NCBI GenBank assembly: GCA_005883905.1
Contig: VAYD01000013.1
Span: 1-8,643, forward strand
Length of the DNA stretch: 8,643 nucleotides
Reading direction: 5' to 3'
DNA from: Actinomycetota bacterium
GTDB taxonomy: Bacteria > Actinomycetota > Thermoleophilia > Solirubrobacterales > Solirubrobacteraceae
Position numbers and translations under genes: made by a program. The notes beneath the pieces are model-generated. The model had not been told where the DNA came from. It saw only the letters and a list, made by a program, of their open reading frames with translations, and made no database searches. Positions 1 to 5,775 of the stretch are shown piece after piece (the first letter of the stretch is position 1; every line of letters begins with the position of its first letter).

Positions 1-307
1 CGAGCAGCGTGCTCACGCGCCCGTCGACCTCGATCCGCCCCGTGGTCGGCGGCAGGATGCCCGCGATCGTCCGCACCAGCGTCGACTTGCCGGCGCCGTT
101 GGCGCCGACCACGCCGAGCACCTTGCCGTGCTCCACCTCGAACGACACGCCCTTCAGCGCCTCGATCTCGCGCACGATGCGCTCGCGGCGGCCGAGGCGC
201 TTCATCGTCTCGGTCAGCGTCGGCTTCTTCTCGTATGCCGTGCGGTACGTGACCGAGACGTCCTGCACCGAGATGCTGACGCGGTCAGATCCGGACAGCG
301 AAATCAC
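1..307 (-). CDS. ABC exporter ATP-binding subunit, Wzt/TagH-like (partial, 3' end outside window)
   Basis: This is the ATPase that would power export of a polysaccharide, teichoic-acid-like polymer or glycolipid through the permease encoded just upstream. About 102 residues are visible. A first beta strand ([12 protein letters not shown]) is followed by an insert (about residues 23-45) that is typical of O-antigen/teichoic-acid ATPases. Next come [18 protein letters not shown] and a perfect Walker A motif, GANGAGKST, then an [12 protein letters not shown] segment. The Q-loop, signature motif and Walker B lie beyond the window edge, so any C-terminal substrate-binding domain cannot be judged. 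I chose the GTG start at 307-305, which overlaps the permease by 23 bases, because the next in-frame GTG (268) would cut into the first beta strand. Neither start has a well-spaced Shine-Dalgarno. The family is certain; the exported substrate is inferred from neighbours. Confidence 0.9.
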   Translation of the reverse strand, partial: MISLSGSDRVSISVQDVSVTYRTAYEKKPTLTETMKRLGRRERIVREIEALKGVSFEVEHGKVLGVVGANGAGKSTLVRTIAGILPPTTGRIEVDGRVSTLL

Positions 308-1151
308 GCTCCCGCGAGACGAAGAACAGGAACCCGACGATGAACAGCACGACCCCCCAACCCGCGGCCAGCGCCATGCCGCGATAGGTGGGCGCGATGC
401 CCTCGATCAAGACGTCGCTCCACGCGGTGAAGAGCTTCGCGATCGGGTTGACGTCCAGCACCCACTGGTACTTCTCCGGCACCTCGCGCGCGTAGTACAG
501 GATCGGGGTCATGTACATCCAGATCCGCAGCACGTAGGGCAGGAAGTTGTCGAGGTCGCGGAAGTAGACCTGACCCGCTGCGAGGATCAGCGAGAGCCCG
601 GTGGCGAGCACCAGGAGGATCAGCACGATCGGGACCGTCCAAAGCAGCTGCCAGGTCACCGGCCGGTGCGTGGCGATCGCGACCGGGATGTAGATCAGCA
701 TCGTCGGCAGGAACCGGAAGAACGCCGTGCGGACGGCTGCCAGCGGCAGCAGGGCGCGCGGGAACGCGCTGTTGAGGATCAGCTTGCCGCCCGAGACGAC
801 CGACTTGACGCTCTGCGTCAGCGACTGCTGCATGAAGTAGAAGAGGAAGAGCCCCGACAGCAGATGCGCGAAGAACTGCGGGGCGTTCCTGTGGTGGTGC
901 AGGATGTCGACGAGCAGGAAGTAGACGAGGCCGAGGAGCAGGGGGTTGAGGATCAGCCACAGCTGACCGAAGGCCGTGTCGAAGTGCTGCGCGCGCAGGT
1001 TCGTGCGCGAGAGCTCGACGGCGAACTCGCGCCGGCGCCACAGCTCCTGGATGTACGGCACGAGCGGCGGCAACCCCACGCGGTGAGGCTCGTACACGTG
1101 GCGCCGAGGATTGAACTCCTGCTCACGCGGGGCATCTACGGTCGTACTCAT
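285..1151 (-). CDS. ABC-2 type exporter permease, Wzm/TagG-like
   Basis: This 288-residue inner-membrane protein should form, as a dimer, the channel of a polysaccharide/polyol-phosphate exporter with the adjacent ATPase. A cytoplasmic N-terminal stretch contains the amphipathic segment typical of the family ([10 protein letters not shown] near 46-55, then [18 protein letters not shown]). About six hydrophobic segments follow, near residues 67-85, 97-117, 143-161, 171-192, 205-219 and 261-279. The diagnostic segment [26 protein letters not shown] (195-220) is in place, as is the late [15 protein letters not shown] element. Length is normal for Wzm/TagG permeases. The ATG at 1151 lies 18 bases after the GT2 stop, and I see no good Shine-Dalgarno in that gap. 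Its place after phosphotransferase and glycosyltransferase genes suggests it exports their product. Family assignment is firm; the cargo is inference. Confidence 0.93.
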   Translation of the reverse strand: MSTTVDAPREQEFNPRRHVYEPHRVGLPPLVPYIQELWRRREFAVELSRTNLRAQHFDTAFGQLWLILNPLLLGLVYFLLVDILHHHRNAPQFFAHLLSGLFLFYFMQQSLTQSVKSVVSGGKLILNSAFPRALLPLAAVRTAFFRFLPTMLIYIPVAIATHRPVTWQLLWTVPIVLILLVLATGLSLILAAGQVYFRDLDNFLPYVLRIWMYMTPILYYAREVPEKYQWVLDVNPIAKLFTAWSDVLIEGIAPTYRGMALAAGWGVVLFIVGFLFFVSRERDFAVRI

Positions 1152-1169
1152 TCGTTCACGTGAGGGTAG

Positions 1170-2027
1170 TCAGATGACCGGGGGGCGGCCGACCCTGGTC
1201 ATCCGCCAGAGGGTCCGGGCGCGGAGCTTCCGGCGCGCCGGATACGGCCCCCGCACCCCGTCAAGGTACCCGCGCAGCGCCGAACGTGCGTTCACACGCG
1301 GCAAGGTGCGGACCGCGAAGGTGGCGACAAACAGGGCGCCGAGCGGGAGCGGCAGGTGCCGGCGCGCCAGCCACACGCGGTTGCGGGCCCCGTAGTAGGA
1401 CGAGTATGCGTGCCGCTCGCCGGCCGCGACGGGCGCCGGCGGCGGGTGCAGCGCGCCGATGTCGCCGGCGTAGTGGACGCGAAAGCCGGCGTCGAGGATC
1501 CGCCAGGCGAGATCGACGCCCTCGTGCACGAACCGGAACTCGCCGGGCCAGCCGCCAACCAGGTCGAAGACGGACCGGCGCACCGCGACCGCCCCCTCCC
1601 ACAGCACTGCCACGTCGCTCGGCCGCGTGCGATCGCCGACGCGCAGGCGCGGCACCCAGTCGCGCGAGTACGCGCCGCCGCCGCGTGGCGCCACGCCGAG
1701 CTGCAGCGCGCCGAGCGACGGGTCTGCGTCGAACCGTGCCGCGACCCTCGCCAGGGCGTCGTCGCCGCCAAGGCTCGCGTCGTCGTCGAGGAAGAACAGG
1801 AGCTCGCCGCTCGCCTGATCGGCGCCGGCATTGCGCGCGGCGGGGATGCCGAGGTCCTCGGCGAGCCCGAGCGCGCGCGTCCTCGGCGGCAGCGCCAGCG
1901 GCTCCGCGCCGTTGAACACGACCACCACGTCGAGCTCGACGCCGCGCTGCGAGCGCAGCGAGTCGAGTGCGAGCGCGAGCACGTCGGGACGGCTGCCGGT
2001 CGTGAGGACGACGCAGCCGAACGTCAT
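1170..2027 (-). CDS. GT2-family glycosyltransferase
   Basis: This 285-residue enzyme is expected to transfer a sugar from a nucleotide sugar in the cytoplasm, here probably onto the polymer or lipid made by the operon. The GT-A fold is visible: strand CVVLTTGSRPDVLALALDSL (5-24), VVVVFNGAEP (34-43), the conserved GIPAARNAGA (60-69), and FFLDDDASLG (78-87), whose DDD is the metal/nucleotide-binding DXD-type motif. EGAVAVRRSVFDLVGGW (144-160) and HEGVDLAWRILDAGF (168-182) provide the acceptor-side acidic residues (E169, D172). The C-terminus has a short hydrophobic stretch (LPLGALFVATFAVRTL), which may be a membrane anchor. The ATG at 2027-2025 overlaps the TGA of the upstream gene as ATGA, which fixes the start by coupling. 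A much longer in-frame extension upstream lies inside the phosphotransferase gene and is not coding. Sugar and acceptor cannot be told. Confidence 0.92.
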   Translation of the reverse strand: MTFGCVVLTTGSRPDVLALALDSLRSQRGVELDVVVVFNGAEPLALPPRTRALGLAEDLGIPAARNAGADQASGELLFFLDDDASLGGDDALARVAARFDADPSLGALQLGVAPRGGGAYSRDWVPRLRVGDRTRPSDVAVLWEGAVAVRRSVFDLVGGWPGEFRFVHEGVDLAWRILDAGFRVHYAGDIGALHPPPAPVAAGERHAYSSYYGARNRVWLARRHLPLPLGALFVATFAVRTLPRVNARSALRGYLDGVRGPYPARRKLRARTLWRMTRVGRPPVI

Positions 2028-2779
2028 TTGAGACGGCTGGACGTGAGGATCGCGAGCAGGTGCCCGACCACCGTGATCGCGGCGACCGGGATGAGGACGA
2101 TCACGAGCGCCTTCGTCCCGCCGACGATCGCGGCGATGAGCGCCAGGCCGGTCAACTCGATCGCCACGAACGCGCGGTAGAACGGCAGCCGACCGGCGGC
2201 GCGGCGCATCGCGGCCAGGCCGCCGCCGCGCGGCGCGGCAACCGTGGCCGTGTCCTTCGCCGGCGGCAGTCCCGCCTCGGCCCGGGCGACGTGCACGAGC
2301 ACGGTCTCGGACTTGATCCACAGCACGAGCACGCTGATGACGAGCCCGAGGGTCGTCCAGCCGCCGAGGTGATGCCAGCCGCCGTCGGCGCGGATCCCGA
2401 GCGCGATCGGCAGCAACGACTCGGTCAGGTAGTGCCCGACGCGGTCGAGGTAGATCCCGGCCGGCGACGAGACGCCGCGCCAGCGCGCGACCTCGCCGTC
2501 GGAGCAGTCGAGCAGCAGCTGCAACTGGATCAGCAGGAACGCGACGACCGCCCACCCAACGCCCGGCAGCGTCAGCGCCCCTGCGGCGAGCACGCCGGCG
2601 AAGATCATCAGCCACGTCACGCCGTTCGGCGTGATCCGCGTCCGGATCAGCAGCCGCGTCAGGTACGGCGACCAGCGCCGCATGAAGATGCGGCCCTCCC
2701 AGTGCTCGCCGCTGTTGCGCTCGAAGATCGACGGCGGCTGCGTCGCCGCGCGCAGCTCAGCGATCGAGGGCGTCGACAT
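2024..2779 (-). CDS. CDP-alcohol phosphatidyl/phosphotransferase with variant motif (fourth Asp replaced by His)
   Basis: This integral membrane enzyme of about 251 residues belongs to the CDP-alcohol phosphotransferase family, which swaps CMP on a CDP-alcohol for another alcohol to form a phosphodiester. The family signature DxxDGxxARx8GxxxDxxxD reads here as D91, D94-G95, A98-R99, G108, D112 and H116. The fourth acidic residue, thought to be the catalytic base, is therefore His (codon CAC). Hydrophobic segments lie near 52-70, 74-92, 117-130, 135-152 and, after a basic loop, 195-245. Two starts are possible, ATG at 2779 and ATG at 2791. I chose 2779, although neither has a clear ribosome site. 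The gene overlaps the upstream dehydrogenase by 23 bases and the downstream GT2 by an ATGA. The substrate is unknown; the operon suggests a CDP-glycerol or similar polyol. Possibly this is a subfamily with a genuine His at this position. Confidence 0.9.
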   Translation of the reverse strand: MSTPSIAELRAATQPPSIFERNSGEHWEGRIFMRRWSPYLTRLLIRTRITPNGVTWLMIFAGVLAAGALTLPGVGWAVVAFLLIQLQLLLDCSDGEVARWRGVSSPAGIYLDRVGHYLTESLLPIALGIRADGGWHHLGGWTTLGLVISVLVLWIKSETVLVHVARAEAGLPPAKDTATVAAPRGGGLAAMRRAAGRLPFYRAFVAIELTGLALIAAIVGGTKALVIVLIPVAAITVVGHLLAILTSSRLK

Positions 2780-3794
2780 AGCGGCCGACATGCTCGCGCA
2801 CGCCGGCGTCGTCGAGGGCGAGGTGCTCGAGCAGGGTGTAGCGGTCGGGGCGCGTGCGCGGCGCGTACGCCACGGCCTCGGCGAACTGCTCGGCGCTGAG
2901 CCCGAGGTCGGCCGGCAGCCGCGGGAGCGCATGGCGGCGCAGGCACGCCTCGACCGCGGCGACCGACCCGTTCTCGCGCAGGAACGCCATGAAGAGCGTC
3001 GCCGCGCCGGCGAGCTCGCCGTGATGCGCCGTGCCCGGGAAGAGGTGGTCGATCGCGTGCAGGATCTCGTGCTCGCCGCCGCTGCAGGGCCGGCTCGACC
3101 CGGCCGTGGCCATCGCCATGCCCGACAGCACAAGCGCCTCGGCCAGCGCGATCAGGAACTCGTCGTCGTCGATCCCGTCCTCGCGGTGCAGGATCGCCAT
3201 CGCCGCCGTGCGCGCGAACGTCACTGCCACGCCGTCGAGCTCCTCCCCGCGCTCGCGCTCGGCGAGCTGCCAGTCGGCGATCGCCGACAGGTTCGAGATG
3301 GCGTCGCCGATGCCGGAGCGGCGCATTCCCGGCTCACTGCGACGCACGAAGTCGAGGTCGACGAACACCGCGATCGGGAGCTGGACGCCGAACGAGCCCT
3401 TCTGCCCGCCGTGCTCGAGCGACGACACGGGCGAGGCGAGCCCGTCATGGGCGAGGTTCGTCGCGACCGACACCATCGGCAGCGCCGTGCGGCTCGCCGC
3501 AAGCTTCGCAACATCGAGCGTGCGCCCGCCGCCGATGCCCACGAGCGCGTCGTAGAAGCCGCCGCGCAGCCGGTCCGCGAGCTCAGTGGCGGCCTCGACG
3601 CTGCCGCCCTCGACCGTCAGGATCTCGGCGTCCGGAAGCTGCGGGCGCAGGATGTCGCCGATCTCCTCGCCGAGCCCGGGGCCGACGACGATCGCCACAT
3701 GGCCGCCGCTGGAGATCCGCCGGTCCGCGAGCAGCGGCGCGAGGCGCGCGACAGCGCCGGCGCCGATGTCGATCGCCAGCGGCGTCCCGACCAT
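2757..3794 (-). CDS. sn-glycerol-1-phosphate dehydrogenase-like enzyme (Fe-ADH/DHQ-synthase superfamily)
   Basis: This 345-residue cytoplasmic NAD(P)H-dependent metal enzyme resembles EgsA/AraM, which reduce dihydroxyacetone phosphate to sn-glycerol-1-phosphate. The dinucleotide site shows GIGGGRTLDVAK (86-97), followed by MVSVATNLAHDGLAS (107-121), which matches the G1P dehydrogenase 'SHDG' element. Candidate metal ligands by family analogy are D164 (GIGDAISNLSAIADW), H242 (CSGGEHEILHAID) and H258 (TAHHGELAG). The SGxEHxxxHxID pattern is the strongest family marker. Length is normal. The ATG at 3794 lies 5 bases after the nucleotidyltransferase TAG; longer readings upstream run through that gene. 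A nucleotidyltransferase and CDP-alcohol phosphotransferases on either side fit a role in making an alcohol phosphate for CDP activation. Alternatives are a dehydrogenase for another keto-sugar phosphate, or a 3-dehydroquinate-synthase-like enzyme. Superfamily is firm, exact substrate likely but not shown. Confidence 0.83.
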   Translation of the reverse strand: MVGTPLAIDIGAGAVARLAPLLADRRISSGGHVAIVVGPGLGEEIGDILRPQLPDAEILTVEGGSVEAATELADRLRGGFYDALVGIGGGRTLDVAKLAASRTALPMVSVATNLAHDGLASPVSSLEHGGQKGSFGVQLPIAVFVDLDFVRRSEPGMRRSGIGDAISNLSAIADWQLAERERGEELDGVAVTFARTAAMAILHREDGIDDDEFLIALAEALVLSGMAMATAGSSRPCSGGEHEILHAIDHLFPGTAHHGELAGAATLFMAFLRENGSVAAVEACLRRHALPRLPADLGLSAEQFAEAVAYAPRTRPDRYTLLEHLALDDAGVREHVGRYVDALDR

Positions 3795-3799
3795 GCGGG

Positions 3800-4534
3800 C
3801 TAGCAGTGGCAAGCGACCTCCCGCGCGCGCGCCAGGTCGTCGTCGTCGTCGACCTCGACCCATGGAACCTCGCCGATCGCCGCGCCGCGGACCTTGCCGC
3901 CGCGGTCGGCGAACTCCTGGAAGCCGTCCTCGTAGTAGAGCTGCGGGTCGCGTTCGAACGTCGCCTGCAGCGCCTCGGCGAGCAGGCCGGCGGAGTGCGG
4001 CTCGATCAGCGTCACGCCGATGTACTGGCCCGCCGCCGTAGCGGGATCGAGCGACTTGTTGATCGCGTCGAGCAGCCCCTCGTCGGTCAGGTGGACCTTC
4101 ATCTCCTCCTCGCCCAGGGTCTTGGCCTCATCCAGCGCGATCACGAGATCGTCGCCGTTGCGGCCCGCCAGCAGGCTCTCCTCCACGGAGGACGGATGCA
4201 CGGTGTCGCCATTGGCGAGCAGCACGCCGCGGGCGAACTCGCCGCGCGCGCACCACAGCGAGTACGCGTTGTTCCACTCCAGCGCCTTGGGGTTGAAGAC
4301 CGTGCGCAGCGTCAGGCCGTAGCGGTCCGAGAGGGCGTCGAGCCGCTCGTCGATCCGCTCGGCGGCGAAGCCCGTGACGACCACGGCCTCCTCGAGCCCG
4401 ACCGCGGCGAAGTTGCCCAGCGCGACGTCCAGGATCGTGCGCCCGCCGTCCACCTCCAGCAGGGTCTTGGGCAGGTCCTCGGTCAGCGACCCGAGCCGCT
4501 TCCCGGCGCCCGCCGCGAGCACCATCCCGATCAT
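3800..4534 (-). CDS. NTP:alcohol-phosphate nucleotidyltransferase (probable cytidylyltransferase)
   Basis: This 244-residue enzyme of the sugar-nucleotidyltransferase fold probably couples CTP to a small alcohol phosphate, giving a CDP-alcohol and pyrophosphate. The nucleotide-binding signature AAGAGKRLGSLTEDLPKTL covers residues 7-25 (K23 is the conserved Lys). FNPKALEWNNAYSLWCAR (80-97) resembles the 'NxYSLxxAR' element of inositol-1-phosphate and phosphocholine cytidylyltransferases rather than hexose-1-phosphate enzymes. LANGDTVHP (106-114) holds the metal-binding Asp (D110), and WVEVDDDDDLARA (225-237) is the closing metal-site motif. The ATG at 4534 overlaps the upstream TGA as ATGA. 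An AAGGAG sits 11 bases before it (4551-4546), the clearest Shine-Dalgarno in the window. Neighbouring CDP-alcohol phosphotransferases and a G1P-dehydrogenase-like gene point to CDP-glycerol or a similar product. Inositol phosphate or another polyol phosphate is not excluded. Confidence 0.87.
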   Translation of the reverse strand: MIGMVLAAGAGKRLGSLTEDLPKTLLEVDGGRTILDVALGNFAAVGLEEAVVVTGFAAERIDERLDALSDRYGLTLRTVFNPKALEWNNAYSLWCARGEFARGVLLANGDTVHPSSVEESLLAGRNGDDLVIALDEAKTLGEEEMKVHLTDEGLLDAINKSLDPATAAGQYIGVTLIEPHSAGLLAEALQATFERDPQLYYEDGFQEFADRGGKVRGAAIGEVPWVEVDDDDDLARAREVACHC

Positions 4535-5763
4535 GCGTTCACATTCTCCTTCGTCGTCGACCAGTCCCTGATCGCGGCGGCACTGAACACGACCGCGATG
4601 AGCGCCGCCAGCACGTAGAACCCGGCCGGGAGCGCACCTGACACGAGCAGCAGGCTCGCGATGACGAGCCTGCCGTCCCACCCTCCCATGACGACGCCCA
4701 GTCGTTCCGAGACCGGCGCGCCACGGAAGCGCAGCCCGTACACGATGTCGTACTGGCGCAGCGCAAGCGCTGCGACCAGGGCGAAGGCGTATTCACCGAG
4801 GCGCACGAGCACCGGAACGATCCAGCGCAGGCGGCTCGCCCCGGTTCGCCCACCGGTGACGCCGGCGACGATCAGCAACCAGCCGATCACGCCGAGCACC
4901 AGCGCGTCGGATGCCCCGTCGCCCTTGGCCGCCATTGCAACGATCAGCGGGGCGACCGCAGCGGCGCACAGTGCGAGCGGCTCGAGCCCCGCGCCGAGCG
5001 GCGCCAGCGCGCGGGCGATCGGGCCGTCGTCACGCAGCGTCGCGAGCACGCCGCCGCTGCCCGGCGCGACCCGCTGCGACCGCAGCACGCGCCCGGCCAG
5101 GCCGTAGACGCCCGCCACGGCGCCCCAGATCAGCAGCGCGGTGAAGGTCGTGCGCGGCGACCAGATCGCGGCGGTGATCGAGATCAGCGCGAAGCGCTCG
5201 CCGATCGGGAAGGCGACGATGCGCTTGACCCACTCGGCGGCGCCGACGTTGGCGTCCCAGCGCCCGAGCTCGGCTGCCGCCTGCCCGCGCACCTCCTGCC
5301 AGCCGAAGTCCATGAAGTGGCGCAACGTCTGCAGCGTGAGCGCCGCGCCGGCGAGGACCCAGACCGCCTCGCCCGCGCGGTCGGCGCCGATCGCCAGGCC
5401 GGCGAACACCAGCCACTCCTTGGCGCGGTCGAACGTCGAGTCCAGCCAGCCGCCGAACGCCGAGAACTGTCGCGAGTAGCGGGCGAGTTGGCCATCGACG
5501 CAGTCCGCCACGAACGCGACCTGCAGCACGATCGCGCCCGCGATCAGGCCCCACCGCTCGCCGCTGGCGAAGGACGCGGCCGACACCAGCCCGAGGCCGA
5601 ACGACGCCACCGTGACCTGGTTGGGCGTGTAGCCGCGGCGCGCCGCCCAGCGCGCGATGTACCGCGAGTACGGACTGACGAAGAACGTGGTGAAGAAGCC
5701 GTCGACCGGCTTGACCGCGGCGTCGAGCCGCGAGCGCTCCTCGTCTGTGCTGGTGGCGGACAA
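4531..5763 (-). CDS. CDP-alcohol phosphotransferase fused to a C-terminal DUF5941-like membrane domain
   Basis: This is a 410-residue, two-part membrane protein. The N-terminal half (about 22-225) is a CDP-alcohol phosphotransferase with a complete signature: D87, D90-G91, A94-R95, G104, D108 and D112. It should make phosphodiesters from a CDP-alcohol at the membrane. The C-terminal half (about 250-400) is hydrophobic, with RLRWIVPVLVRLGEYAF (311-327), RQYDIVYGLR (336-345) and GGWDGRLVIAS (360-370). From memory this resembles DUF5941, a domain of unknown function found in Streptomyces proteins together with CDP-alcohol enzymes. The family's usual length is nearer 200 residues, so this is a real fusion. 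The start is TTG (5763-5761), with TCAGG five bases upstream; no in-frame ATG or GTG precedes the conserved region. It lies in the same frame as the upstream GT4 gene, separated from it by TAG plus four codons. The role of the second domain is unknown. Confidence 0.9.
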   Translation of the reverse strand: MSATSTDEERSRLDAAVKPVDGFFTTFFVSPYSRYIARWAARRGYTPNQVTVASFGLGLVSAASFASGERWGLIAGAIVLQVAFVADCVDGQLARYSRQFSAFGGWLDSTFDRAKEWLVFAGLAIGADRAGEAVWVLAGAALTLQTLRHFMDFGWQEVRGQAAAELGRWDANVGAAEWVKRIVAFPIGERFALISITAAIWSPRTTFTALLIWGAVAGVYGLAGRVLRSQRVAPGSGGVLATLRDDGPIARALAPLGAGLEPLALCAAAVAPLIVAMAAKGDGASDALVLGVIGWLLIVAGVTGGRTGASRLRWIVPVLVRLGEYAFALVAALALRQYDIVYGLRFRGAPVSERLGVVMGGWDGRLVIASLLLVSGALPAGFYVLAALIAVVFSAAAIRDWSTTKENVNA

Positions 5764-5775
5764 AGCGGCCTGACC

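Noticed and set aside
9..1163. 384-codon plus-strand frame opposite the ABC transporter genes
   Set aside because: The opposite strand encodes a clear Walker A ATPase and an ABC-2 permease. The plus-strand product is charged low-complexity sequence.
2028..2615. Upstream in-frame extension of the GT2 gene
   Set aside because: It lies inside the CDP-alcohol phosphotransferase gene in another frame; the GT2 fold begins exactly at the ATGA overlap.
2780..3133. Longer upstream start for the CDP-alcohol phosphotransferase at 2779
   Set aside because: The added residues are Arg/Ala/Ser-rich and overlap the dehydrogenase's conserved C-terminal half.
2631..3803. 390-codon plus-strand frame opposite the G1P-dehydrogenase-like gene
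   Set aside because: Antisense to a gene with conserved metal- and nucleotide-binding motifs; no motifs of its own.
3836..3850. Five GTC repeats (Asp run in the nucleotidyltransferase) as a slippage-prone microsatellite
   Set aside because: The run falls within the usual WxEVDxxxDL motif at normal spacing, so it needs no expansion to explain it.
3806..4618. 270-codon plus-strand frame opposite the nucleotidyltransferase
   Set aside because: Antisense to a conserved enzyme; composition typical of the reverse of a GC-rich gene.
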